From the NCBI RefSeq assembly GCF_021474405.1, contig NZ_JAKEIO010000028.1, forward strand, positions 1 to 64,000: 64,000 nt of DNA. The letters are read 5' to 3'. The notes under the pieces were generated by a model that saw nothing but the letters and a program-made list of their open reading frames with translations, was not told the origin of the DNA and ran no database searches. The translations under genes were made by a program, and so were the position numbers. Source of the stretch: [Streptosporangium] indianense (GTDB lineage: Bacteria > Actinomycetota > Actinomycetes > Streptomycetales > Streptomycetaceae). Positions within the stretch are counted from its first letter, which is position 1, and each line of letters opens with the position of its first letter. Positions 9,310-17,102 of this stretch are shown here, one piece after another.

Positions 9310-9604
9310 ATCAGTTGACCTCGGCCCACACCGAAAGTTCCACACGCCGCGGCTACCCGCTCTTGCGGGGCCGACCCTCCTCGGAGTCGTGGGACCGCCC
9401 TGCCCTCGCCGCCACTCCTCCGACGCAGTCGTCGCCGAAGGCGGTGGGTGAGCCGCAGGGCCATCCCGACTCAGGGGCGGCTTTCATGCGCCTGACACCT
9501 CATCAGAAAGTGCGTCAAGCGTGCGTCAGACGTGCGTCACATGCGTCACGATATCGCCCGTAACGCCCACAGCACACATCATGCACACCAGGCAAAACCG
9601 CAGG
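9310..9604. other. intergenic region holding 11-bp-spaced repeats
   Basis: No gene is apparent. Its notable content is a set of TGCGTCA heptamers at 9511, 9522, 9533 and 9542, described separately. The neighbouring genes both end here, so no promoter is needed for either. Confidence 0.5.
9511..9548. repeat. four TGCGTCA heptamers, the first three 11 bp apart
   Basis: TGCGTCA occurs at 9511-9517, 9522-9528, 9533-9539 and 9542-9548. Three copies at 11-bp spacing, with the core CGTCA(G), resemble the SARP operator at 2750-2778. It stands between two genes that both end here, so it may be the remnant promoter of a lost cluster gene. Confidence 0.5.
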
Positions 9605-10933
9605 TCAGTGCCCCTTCCCAGTAGGCTCAAGGATCGCGACGCACTCAACATGATGGGTCATCGGAAACAGATCGAACGCCCGAAGCGTCCGCACCCGGTA
9701 ACCACCGTCCCGGAAGTACCCCAAGTCCCGTGCCAGCGCCGCCGGGTCGCACGCTACGTACGCGATCCGCCGGGCGCCCAGCGACGACAGGTGCTCCACG
9801 GTCTTGCGGCCCGCCCCGGCCCGGGGCGGGTCCAGCACGACCAGGTCGACCTCGGTGATGCCCGTGCGCGGCAGCACGCTCTCGACCTTGCCCTGCTCGA
9901 TGCGGACGCGCTCGAAGTCGGCCAGGTTGTGCCGCGCGTCCTCCACCGCCCGCTTGCCCGACTCGATGCCGAGGACCGCGCCCTGGTCGCCGACCCGGTC
10001 GGCCAGCGCGCCCGCGAACAGGCCGACGCCGCAGTACAGGTCGAGCGCCATGTCGCCCTTGCGCGGCAGCAGGCCCTGCATGACCGCGGTCACGAGGGTG
10101 TCCGCGGCCTTCGGGTGGACCTGCCAGAAACCGCCGTTGCCGACGCGGTGCGTGCGGCCGTCCGCCCGTTCGCGGACGAAGGGGCGACCGTGGACGCGGT
10201 GGACACCGCCGGAGCGCTCGTCCACCCGCAGCACGGAGACCGGGCGGTCGAGTTCGACGAGCGGGAGACGCGCGCCCGGCTTCGGGGTGAGGACCACCTG
10301 GCGGTCCTGGGAGCCGGTCGCCGCGATCGCCTCGACGGAGTCCATGCCCGTCCAGACCCGCTTCTCGATGCCCAGCTCGCTGACGCCCTCCGCCGCGATC
10401 ATGCAGTGATCGATCGGCTCCACCTCGTGCGAGCGGTGCCGGCGCAGGCCCGCCCGGCCGTCGGCGGTCACGGCGTACTGCACGCGGGTGCGCCACGCCG
10501 GGACCTGGCCGGCCGGCACCTTGTCGCCCTCGGCGGGCAGCACCGTGCCGTCCCAGCCGGCCTCCTCCGGGGTGAGCCCGGCGAGACGCTGGAGCTGTTC
10601 GGCGATGACGTCGGCCTTCAGACGCCGCTGCGCCCCGGGCTTGGCGTGCTGCCAGTCGCAGCCGCCGCAGCGGCCGGGGCCGGCGAACGGGCAGGGCTCG
10701 TCGATGCGGTCCTTGGACGCGTCGAGCACCGTCACCGCGTCGGCGCGCAGGAACCGCGCGCCCTCCTCGCCCTCCGTCACCCGCGCCACCACCCGCTCGC
10801 CGGGCAGCGCGTGCCGGACGAACAGCACCTGGCCCTCGGACGTGCGGGCGATGCAGTGACCGCCGTGGGCGACGGGGCCGACCTCGACCTCGTACTCCTC
10901 CCCCACCAGCGACTTCCTCGGTTCTGCCTGCAT
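9605..10933 (-). CDS. TRAM-domain class I SAM-dependent RNA methyltransferase (TrmA/RlmD type)
   Basis: The 442-residue protein starts with a TRAM domain (about 8-65), has an Fe-S cysteine cluster region (CPFAGPGRCGGCDWQH) and a C-terminal Rossmann methyltransferase with LDLYCGVGLFAG, the catalytic segment DPPRAGAG and the Cys-containing YVACDPAALARDL. This is the RumA/TrmA uracil-C5 methyltransferase family. ATG at 10933 begins MQAEPRKSL; a longer frame upstream is less likely. In actinobacteria it is regularly adjacent to the APC permease and TrkA genes, as here. The exact rRNA or tRNA target cannot be read from sequence. Confidence 0.92.
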   Translation of the reverse strand: MQAEPRKSLVGEEYEVEVGPVAHGGHCIARTSEGQVLFVRHALPGERVVARVTEGEEGARFLRADAVTVLDASKDRIDEPCPFAGPGRCGGCDWQHAKPGAQRRLKADVIAEQLQRLAGLTPEEAGWDGTVLPAEGDKVPAGQVPAWRTRVQYAVTADGRAGLRRHRSHEVEPIDHCMIAAEGVSELGIEKRVWTGMDSVEAIAATGSQDRQVVLTPKPGARLPLVELDRPVSVLRVDERSGGVHRVHGRPFVRERADGRTHRVGNGGFWQVHPKAADTLVTAVMQGLLPRKGDMALDLYCGVGLFAGALADRVGDQGAVLGIESGKRAVEDARHNLADFERVRIEQGKVESVLPRTGITEVDLVVLDPPRAGAGRKTVEHLSSLGARRIAYVACDPAALARDLGYFRDGGYRVRTLRAFDLFPMTHHVECVAILEPTGKGH

Positions 10934-11053
10934 GGCGGGGTGACTCCAAAACACGTGAGGGGAGGGCCGAAACGGGAACGGCCGGACGACAGCCCACCAG
11001 TCTACGTGGCTGCCGACCGGCCGCTTCACACGAGCCGTCGCCTCAGGAAGTCA

Positions 11054-13105
11054 TCACGACTTGTGCTCGGAAGACTCCTTGGACCGCACCTGCGCGGGAC
11101 CCCGGCGCACCGAGCCCGGCGCGTTCCAGTCCTGCTGCTTGCGGGCCCGCCGCTTGGCCGCCTCGGAGGACTGCAGCTGGTACGGCACCGAGGTGACCAT
11201 GATCCCGGGTGTGAACAGCAGCCGGCCCTTCAGCCGCAGGGCGCTCTGGTTGTGCAGCAGGTGCTCGTACCAGTGGCCGACCACGTACTCCGGAATGATC
11301 ACGGACACCGCGTCGCGCGGGGACTCCTTGCGCAGGCTCTTGACGTACTCGATGATCGGCCGCGTGATCTCGCGGTAGGGCGAGTCCAGGACCTTCAGCG
11401 GTACGTCGATGCCGCGCCGCTCCCACTCCTCGCGCAGGGCCTTGGTCTCCGCCGGGTCGACGTTGACGCTCAGCGCCTCCAGGGTGTCGGAGCGCATCAG
11501 CTTGGCGTAGGCCAGGGCGCGCAGCGTGGGGCGGTGGATCTTGGAGATCAGCACGACCGAGTGGACCCGCGAGGGCCGTACGAGGTCGTCGGTGGGGCCC
11601 TCGGGGGCGGCGATCTCGGCGGCGACCCGGTCGTAGTGCTTACGGATGGCCGTCATCGTCGCGTAGAAGATCACCATGCCGAGCAGGGCGACCCAGGCCC
11701 CGTGGGTGAACTTGGTGAGCAGGACGACGACCAGCACGAGGCCGGTGAAGAAGGCGCCGAACGCGTTGATCGCGCGGGAGCGGATCATGTGGCGGCGCTT
11801 GGCCTGGTCCTTCTCGGTGGCCAGGTGGCGGTTCCAGTGCCGGACCATGCCGGTCTGGCTCAGCGTGAAGGACACGAACACGCCGACGATGTAGAGCTGG
11901 ATCAGGCGCGTGGAGTCGGCGCCGTAGATCCCCACCAGCAGTCCGGCGGCGCCGGCGAGGAGCACAATGCCGTTGGAGAAGGCCAGCCGGTCGCCGCGGG
12001 TGTGCAGCTGGCGCGGCAGGTAGCGGTCCTGGGCGAGGATCGAACCGAGCAGCGGGAAGCCGTTGTACGCGGTGTTGGCCGCGAGGAACAGCACCAGCGC
12101 CGTGGCCGCGGCCAGGATGATGAACAGGAAGCTGCCCTTGCCGAAGACGGCCTCGGCGACCTGGGAGATCACCGGGTTCTGCACGTAGTCGGGACCGAGC
12201 GGGACACCGTTGTGGATGAGGTCCTTGGCCGGGTCCTCGGCCATGCGGACGTCGGTCGCGGCGGCCAGCGCGATGATGCCGCAGAACATGGTGACGGCCA
12301 GCAGGCCCATCATGGCGAGGGTGGTCGCGGCGTTCTTCGACTTGGGCTTGCGGAAGGCCGGGACGCCGTTGGAGATCGCCTCGACGCCGGTGAGGGCGGC
12401 GCAGCCGGAGGAGAAGGCGCGCAGCAGCAGGAAGACCAGCGCGAAACCGGCCAGGCCCTGGTGCTCGGGCTTGATGACGTAGTCGGCGGTCGGTGCCCGC
12501 ATGGTGTCGTCCAGGACCAGTCCGCGGAAGGCACCCCACGCGATCATGGTGAAGACGCCGAAGACGAAGACGTACGTCGGGATCGCGAACAGCGAGCCGG
12601 ACTCCTTCACCCCGCGCAGGTTCATCAAGGTCAGCAGCACGATCACGCCGATCGCGCAGAGCACCTTGTGCTCGACCACGAAGGGGACCGCGGAGCCCAG
12701 GTTCTCGATGCCGGAGGAGATCGACACGGCGACGGTGAGGACGTAGTCCACGAGCAGGGCGCTCGCGACCGTCAGGCCGGCCTTGGGCCCGAGGTTGGTG
12801 TTCGCCACCTCGTAGTCGCCGCCGCCGCTGGGGTAGGCGTGCACGTTCTGCCGGTAGGAGGCGACCACGGTGAACATCAGCACGACGACCGCGACGGCGA
12901 TCCACGGGCTGAAGTGGTACGCCGTCACTCCCGCGATCGACAGGACCAGCAGCACCTCGCCGGGCGCGTACGCCACGGAGGAGAGCGGGTCGGAGGCGAA
13001 GACGGGGAGTGCGATGCGCTTCGGCAGGAGCGTTTCGCCCAGCCGGTCACTGCGCAGTGCGCGCCCGATCAGGATCCGTTTGGGCACGTCGGTCAGTTTG
13101 GACAC
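11054..13105 (-). CDS. APC-superfamily permease, KimA-like potassium importer
   Basis: The protein has about twelve membrane helices followed by a C-terminal cytoplasmic domain of roughly 180 residues with universal-stress-like character (VHSVVLISKIHRPTLRAL). The N-terminal motif FASDPLSSVAYAPGEVLLVL and the YPSGGGDYEVA loop resemble KimA (YdaO) of Bacillus subtilis, a high-affinity proton-coupled potassium importer inhibited by c-di-AMP. It precedes two TrkA-type genes on the opposite strand, which fits a potassium role. I chose GTG at 13105 because family members usually begin (V)SKLTDVPKRILIG; GTG at 13144 has a better ribosome-binding site (GAGGGG) and remains possible. Older annotations would call it an amino-acid permease. 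Confidence 0.85.
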   Translation of the reverse strand: MSKLTDVPKRILIGRALRSDRLGETLLPKRIALPVFASDPLSSVAYAPGEVLLVLSIAGVTAYHFSPWIAVAVVVLMFTVVASYRQNVHAYPSGGGDYEVANTNLGPKAGLTVASALLVDYVLTVAVSISSGIENLGSAVPFVVEHKVLCAIGVIVLLTLMNLRGVKESGSLFAIPTYVFVFGVFTMIAWGAFRGLVLDDTMRAPTADYVIKPEHQGLAGFALVFLLLRAFSSGCAALTGVEAISNGVPAFRKPKSKNAATTLAMMGLLAVTMFCGIIALAAATDVRMAEDPAKDLIHNGVPLGPDYVQNPVISQVAEAVFGKGSFLFIILAAATALVLFLAANTAYNGFPLLGSILAQDRYLPRQLHTRGDRLAFSNGIVLLAGAAGLLVGIYGADSTRLIQLYIVGVFVSFTLSQTGMVRHWNRHLATEKDQAKRRHMIRSRAINAFGAFFTGLVLVVVLLTKFTHGAWVALLGMVIFYATMTAIRKHYDRVAAEIAAPEGPTDDLVRPSRVHSVVLISKIHRPTLRALAYAKLMRSDTLEALSVNVDPAETKALREEWERRGIDVPLKVLDSPYREITRPIIEYVKSLRKESPRDAVSVIIPEYVVGHWYEHLLHNQSALRLKGRLLFTPGIMVTSVPYQLQSSEAAKRRARKQQDWNAPGSVRRGPAQVRSKESSEHKS

Positions 13106-13288
13106 AACAGAGGATCGTAGGCGTTCGATTGCGGGGGCGCCCACCCGCCACCCCTCATCGGCGTTCCGTCTGCTCTCCGAGTGAAATCAGAGGCGCATGC
13201 GGCTGAGGATTCCGCAGGTCACCCGCTTCCCATGCCTATATGACTAAGCCCCGTCCGTTTCCCGGCCGTTGCCGCCCCTGGAGGTTCC

Positions 13289-13426
13289 ATGCACACCCCC
13301 GCCCAGCTGATCGGCGCCACGGCCACCCTCGTCGCCCTCGGATTCCTGACCCTGGCGAGTGTGCGCAGCATCGGCCGCCGTAAGGATGTCCCACCCGGGG
13401 CACGCCAGGCGTCCGGGGCGCGCTAG
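13289..13426 (+). CDS. 45-residue single-helix membrane protein
   Basis: The small gene has GAGG four bases upstream of ATG. It encodes one hydrophobic helix (residues 7-25, ending LTLASVRSI) followed by a basic tail. It lies between the KimA-like permease and the TrkA pair, divergent from the former. Small single-helix proteins often modulate transporters, but no function can be assigned. Confidence 0.5.
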   Translation: MHTPAQLIGATATLVALGFLTLASVRSIGRRKDVPPGARQASGAR

Positions 13427-13799
13427 GCGCTCGGGGCCCGCTGGGAGTCCGAGGCCCGTCGGCTGCTCGGGCCGGTTCCGCTCCCCTCCCTCTCCGCCGC
13501 TGACTCTCCGCCGCCCCTGCCCCGCCCCGCGGCTCTCGCTCTCGTGACTCACGGCGGCCGCCTGCCCGGCCGGGAGCCCGGCAGGGCCTAGGCAACGCCC
13601 TCGGCTTTGCGGATACGTTGGACTCGGGCAGCCGAAGGCGGCACCGCCCCCGGAGGGCATCATGGCGTGATTCCACCGGCATGATGTTGCCCGGCGGCCC
13701 GCTCGCGGGTCGCGACGTGATGCCGGGCGAGCCGAGAGAGAGACATGAGCACGACATTCATGAAGCCCAGAGGGCCAGCAGGAAGCGCGGTGTGACGCG
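13427..13799. other. leader region of the trkA pair
   Basis: This GC-rich intergenic region should hold the trkA promoter. A short reading frame at 13745-13795 with its own GAGAGAG site ends five bases before the first trkA start. Upstream are imperfect hairpins but no clear riboswitch; in particular the conserved c-di-AMP riboswitch blocks seen at 43.9 kb are absent. Confidence 0.4.
13745..13795 (+). CDS. 16-codon upstream leader peptide of trkA
   Basis: ATG follows GAGAGAGAC at good distance and opens 16 codons (MSTTFMKPRGPAGSAV) that stop four bases before the first TrkA ATG. Its spacing would allow translational coupling. It may be accidental. Confidence 0.3.
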   Translation: MSTTFMKPRGPAGSAV

Positions 13800-14471
13800 A
13801 TGCATATTGTGATCATGGGTTGCGGAAGGGTGGGTTCCGCACTGGCCCAGAACCTGGAGCAACAGGGGCACACGGTCGCCGTGGTCGACCAGGACCCCAC
13901 GGCCTTCCGCCGGCTGGGCTCCTCGTTCGGCGGCCGCCGGGTCACCGGTGTCGGCTTCGACCAGGACACTCTGCGTGAGGCGGGCATCGAGGAGGCCGGC
14001 GCCTTCGCCGCCGTCTCCAGCGGTGACAACTCCAACATCATCGCCGCCCGCGTGGCCCGCGAGATGTTCGGCATCGAGAACGTCGCCGCCCGCATCTACG
14101 ACCCCCGCCGCGCGGAGGTCTACCAGCGCCTGGGCATCCCCACCGTCGCGACCGTCCGCTGGACGGCCGACCAGATGCTGCGCCGTCTGCTCCCCTCCGG
14201 CGCCGAGCCGCTGTGGCGCGACCCCACCGGCGGCGTCCAGCTCGCCGAGGTGCACACCTCCACCGCCTGGGTCGGCCACAAGATCAGCCGGATCCAGGAC
14301 GAGACCGGCGTGCGCGTCGCGTTCCTGACCCGGCTCGGCGAGGCGGTCCTGCCCACCTCGCAGACGGTGCTGCAGGAGGGCGACCTGGTGCACGTGATGA
14401 TGCGCACCGACGAGGTCGACAAGGTCGAGGCGGCGTTCGCCAAGGGTCCCGAAGAGGAGGGCGGTCACTGA
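13800..14471 (+). CDS. trkA: TrkA-type potassium regulatory protein (RCK_N/RCK_C), first
   Basis: The 223-residue protein has a Rossmann RCK_N domain with NAD-binding GCGRVGSALA at residues 7-16 and an acidic VDQD at the second strand. A TrkA_C domain lies at about 135-215. Such KTN proteins gate potassium channels or transporters in response to nucleotides. It corresponds in position to mycobacterial CeoB. Its stop codon overlaps the next start (TGATG), so the two subunits are translationally coupled and likely form a hetero-oligomer, possibly controlling the adjacent KimA-like or another transporter. Confidence 0.88.
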   Translation: MHIVIMGCGRVGSALAQNLEQQGHTVAVVDQDPTAFRRLGSSFGGRRVTGVGFDQDTLREAGIEEAGAFAAVSSGDNSNIIAARVAREMFGIENVAARIYDPRRAEVYQRLGIPTVATVRWTADQMLRRLLPSGAEPLWRDPTGGVQLAEVHTSTAWVGHKISRIQDETGVRVAFLTRLGEAVLPTSQTVLQEGDLVHVMMRTDEVDKVEAAFAKGPEEEGGH

Positions 14472-15145
14472 TGAGGGTCGCCATTGCCGGAGCCGGCGCC
14501 GTCGGCCGCTCGATCGCGGGCGAACTGCTGGAGAACGGCCACGAGGTCCTCCTGATCGACAAGGCGCCGACCGCCATCTCGGTCGAACGCGTCCCGCAGG
14601 CCGAGTGGCTGCTCGCCGACGCCTGCGAGATCACGTCCCTGGACGAGGCGGCGCTCCAGCGTTGCAACGTCGTGATCGCCGCGACCGGCGACGACAAGGT
14701 GAACCTGGTCGTCTCGCTCCTGGCCAAGACGGAGTACGGCGTCCCGCGCGTCGTCGCCCGCGTGAACAACCCCAAGAACGAGTGGCTGTTCAACGAGTCC
14801 TGGGGCGTGGACGTGGCCGTCTCCACCCCGCGTCTGATGTCGGCCCTGGTCGAGGAGGCGGTGAGCGTGGGCGACCTGGTCCGCCTGCTCCGCTTCAGCC
14901 ACGGCGACGCCAACCTGGTCGAGCTGACCCTGCCGGAGGAGTCGGCCCTGGCCGGTACGCAGGTCGGCGACGTCGACTGGCCGCAGGACACGTCCCTGGT
15001 GACGATCATCCGCGGCAACCGCGTACTGACCCCGTCCCGGGAGGACTCCCTGGAGGCGGGCGACGAACTGCTCTTCGTGGCCGCCCAGGCCCGCGAGGAG
15101 CAGCTGGAGGACCTGCTGTCGGTGCGGCGCGACGCGGCGAGCTGA
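14471..15145 (+). CDS. TrkA-type potassium regulatory protein, second
   Basis: The 224-residue partner has the same RCK_N (GAGAVGRSIA at 7-16, LIDK at the second strand) and RCK_C layout and corresponds to CeoC. The one-base overlap with the preceding gene indicates co-expression. A strong bidirectional hairpin follows 20 bases after the stop. The gene pair shows no channel subunit in the same operon, so the membrane partner is encoded elsewhere or is the divergent KimA-like protein. Confidence 0.88.
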   Translation: MRVAIAGAGAVGRSIAGELLENGHEVLLIDKAPTAISVERVPQAEWLLADACEITSLDEAALQRCNVVIAATGDDKVNLVVSLLAKTEYGVPRVVARVNNPKNEWLFNESWGVDVAVSTPRLMSALVEEAVSVGDLVRLLRFSHGDANLVELTLPEESALAGTQVGDVDWPQDTSLVTIIRGNRVLTPSREDSLEAGDELLFVAAQAREEQLEDLLSVRRDAAS

Positions 15146-15166
15146 GCCGGCCGGTCGCCGAGCGAA

Positions 15167-15206
15167 CGGAAAGGGGCGTCCCGAGTGCTCGGGACGCCCC
15201 TTTCCG
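15167..15206. terminator. 19-bp perfect bidirectional hairpin
   Basis: Bases 15167-15185 pair with 15188-15206 around TG. It separates the rightward trkA pair from the leftward DUF3159 operon and has A- and T-runs at its two ends, so it can serve both. Confidence 0.8.
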
Positions 15207-15246
15207 TCGGCCTTCACCTTCGGGCTTTACCGCCGGCTGTGGAGGG

Positions 15247-15978
15247 TCACTGCTCCGCGGACCGGGCGGCGGCCTGCCGCTCCCGCTCCTCGGCGGCCTT
15301 CTCCTCCGCCTCCATCTCCGCGAACACGTCGATCGGCGCGGGCGCCTTGGCGAGGAACACCCACGTCAGGTACACCGCGAGCAGGAACGGCGGGATCTTC
15401 AGGGCGACCATCACCCAGCCCAGCTGCGTGGTGTCGGCCCACCAGTACAGCGGAAAGAGGATCGCGCACTTGGCGAGCAGGATGGCGCCCCACGCGTAGC
15501 TGGCCTTCGCGTACGCCTTCTTGCGGCCCGGGTTGCGCGTGCGCCAGGAGAGGTTCTCCTTGAAGACCGGGCCGAGGATCAGCCCGATCAGCGGCACCCC
15601 GCACAGGGTGGTGACGATGTAGGCGAGGCCCAGTCCCAGCGTGTAGAGCATGCCGGGCAGGTAGAAGTCCTTGGCGTTGCCGGTCATCATCGCGAAGACG
15701 ACACCGAAGGCCACGCCGAAGACACCGCTGAAGGCGTGCTTGACGGTGTCCTTCATCACCAGCCGGACCACGACCAGCACGAGCGACACGGCCAGCGCCG
15801 CGATCGCCGAGAGGTGGAGGTCCTTGTTGATCGTGTAGATGGTGACGAAGAGGAGGCCGGGGACCACCGTCTCCACCATGCCCCGCACGCCGCCGAACGC
15901 CTCGAACAGGGCGGCCTCCGTCACCGCCCGGGCGTCGTCCGCAGATGTCTCTTCGGTCGGCTTGTCGAGCGACGTCAC
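15247..15978 (-). CDS. DUF3159 membrane protein
   Basis: The 243-residue protein has about five or six hydrophobic segments between residues 35 and 215, and a Glu/Ala-rich coiled C-terminus. It belongs to DUF3159, the family of Rv2693c, and stands in the same order beside the OB-fold and TrkA genes as in mycobacteria. The intracellular septation A-like pattern (conserved GPVFKENL) suggests a membrane-spanning role of unknown kind. The start is GTG, three bases after the OB-fold stop. Confidence 0.82.
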   Translation of the reverse strand: MTSLDKPTEETSADDARAVTEAALFEAFGGVRGMVETVVPGLLFVTIYTINKDLHLSAIAALAVSLVLVVVRLVMKDTVKHAFSGVFGVAFGVVFAMMTGNAKDFYLPGMLYTLGLGLAYIVTTLCGVPLIGLILGPVFKENLSWRTRNPGRKKAYAKASYAWGAILLAKCAILFPLYWWADTTQLGWVMVALKIPPFLLAVYLTWVFLAKAPAPIDVFAEMEAEEKAAEERERQAAARSAEQ

Positions 15979-15981
15979 CGG

Positions 15982-16380
15982 CTACTCCCGTCCGAGGGGT
16001 CTCAGTTCGTACTTGGGATTGAACAGCACCCGGCGGCCCCGGCTCATCGAGATCCGGCCCGACGCGATCAGCTTGCGTCCGGGCTCTATCCCCACGATGG
16101 AGCGCCTGCCGAGCCACACCACGTCCAGCGCTGCGGTGCCGTCGAACAGCTCGGCCTCCAGGGCGGGGACTCCGGCGCGCGGCCGAAGGGTGACCGTGCG
16201 CAAGGTACCAGTAACCGTCACGATCTGGCGGTCCTGACAGTCTCCGATCCGGATGCAGCCGGCCGTCTCGGCGTCCTCCCGCAGTTCCTCGGACTCCAGG
16301 TCCTCCTGCGACGAGGAGAGCCGGTCGAGCATGCGCCGGAACCGGCCCACCGGCTTTTCGGAACGAGGAACAGCACTCAT
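15982..16380 (-). CDS. OB-fold nucleic-acid-binding-like protein (Rv2694c type)
   Basis: The 132-residue protein has an N-terminal helical stretch and an OB fold at about 50-125, with the strand pattern VTVTGTLRTVTLRP...AELFDGTAAL. This is the actinobacterial family next to DUF3159. It is the first gene of a two-gene leftward operon with the DUF3159 protein. The fold suggests nucleic-acid or metal binding; the role is unknown. Confidence 0.8.
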   Translation of the reverse strand: MSAVPRSEKPVGRFRRMLDRLSSSQEDLESEELREDAETAGCIRIGDCQDRQIVTVTGTLRTVTLRPRAGVPALEAELFDGTAALDVVWLGRRSIVGIEPGRKLIASGRISMSRGRRVLFNPKYELRPLGRE

Positions 16381-16421
16381 ATCTGAAGCGTACCGGGGCG
16401 TACTGACGAAGGGCGAGGAGC

Positions 16422-17102
16422 CTATTTCTCGAACCTGTAGCCCATGCCCGGCTCGGTGATGAAGTGCTTCGGATGGGAGGGATCCGCCTCCAACTTCCGT
16501 CGCAACTGCGCCATGTACACGCGGAGATAGTTCGTCTCCGTGCCGTACGACGGCCCCCACACCTCCTGGAGCAGCTGCTTCTGTCCGACCAGCCGGCCGC
16601 TGTTGCGCACCAGGACCTCCAGCAGGTGCCACTCCGTGGGGGTCAGCCGCACGTCCTTGCCGCGCCGGTCGACCTTCTTCGCGGCCAGGTCGACGGTGAA
16701 CTCACCGGTGTCCACGATCACGTCGCCCTCACCGTGGGCCGGCTCGGCCCGGCGCACGGCCGCCCGCAGCCGGGCCAGCAGCTCGTCCACGCCGAACGGC
16801 TTGGTGACGTAGTCGTCGGCTCCCGCGTCCAGCGCCGCGACCTTCTCGTCGGAGGAGTGCCGGGCGGACAGCACCAGGATCGGCACCCGGGTCCAGCCCC
16901 GCAGTCCCCTGATCACCTCGACACCGTCCATGTCGGGCAGACCGAGGTCGAGGACCACCACATCGGGGTGGCGGGCCGCGGCGAGCCGCAGGGCGGTGGC
17001 CCCGTCGTGGGCCGCGTCGACCTCGTAGGTGCGTGCCTTGAGGTTGATCACGAGGGCACGCACGATCTGCGGGTCGTCGTCGACCACCAGGACGCGGGTC
17101 AT
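16422..17102 (-). CDS. kdpE: KdpE response regulator
   Basis: The 226-residue OmpR-family regulator has an N-terminal receiver (acidic DDD at 8-10, phosphoacceptor Asp in VVVLDLGLPD, Lys in VTKPFG) and a winged-helix domain (about 130-225) with TETNYLRVYMAQLRRKLE. In classical Kdp systems it activates kdpFABC when phosphorylated by KdpD. Its start overlaps the kdpD stop by four bases (ATGA). No kdpFABC genes are in the window, so its target operon is elsewhere. Confidence 0.92.
   Translation of the reverse strand: MTRVLVVDDDPQIVRALVINLKARTYEVDAAHDGATALRLAAARHPDVVVLDLGLPDMDGVEVIRGLRGWTRVPILVLSARHSSDEKVAALDAGADDYVTKPFGVDELLARLRAAVRRAEPAHGEGDVIVDTGEFTVDLAAKKVDRRGKDVRLTPTEWHLLEVLVRNSGRLVGQKQLLQEVWGPSYGTETNYLRVYMAQLRRKLEADPSHPKHFITEPGMGYRFEK

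Noticed and set aside
9521..13120. 1199-codon rightward open frame
   Set aside because: It is antisense to the RNA methyltransferase and KimA-like genes, which show clear family motifs on the other strand. It is a high-GC shadow.
13106..13288. c-di-AMP riboswitch upstream of the KimA-like gene
   Set aside because: The conserved GGGGTGAATC and CCGAACCCGTCAGCTAACC blocks seen at 43.9 kb are absent here.
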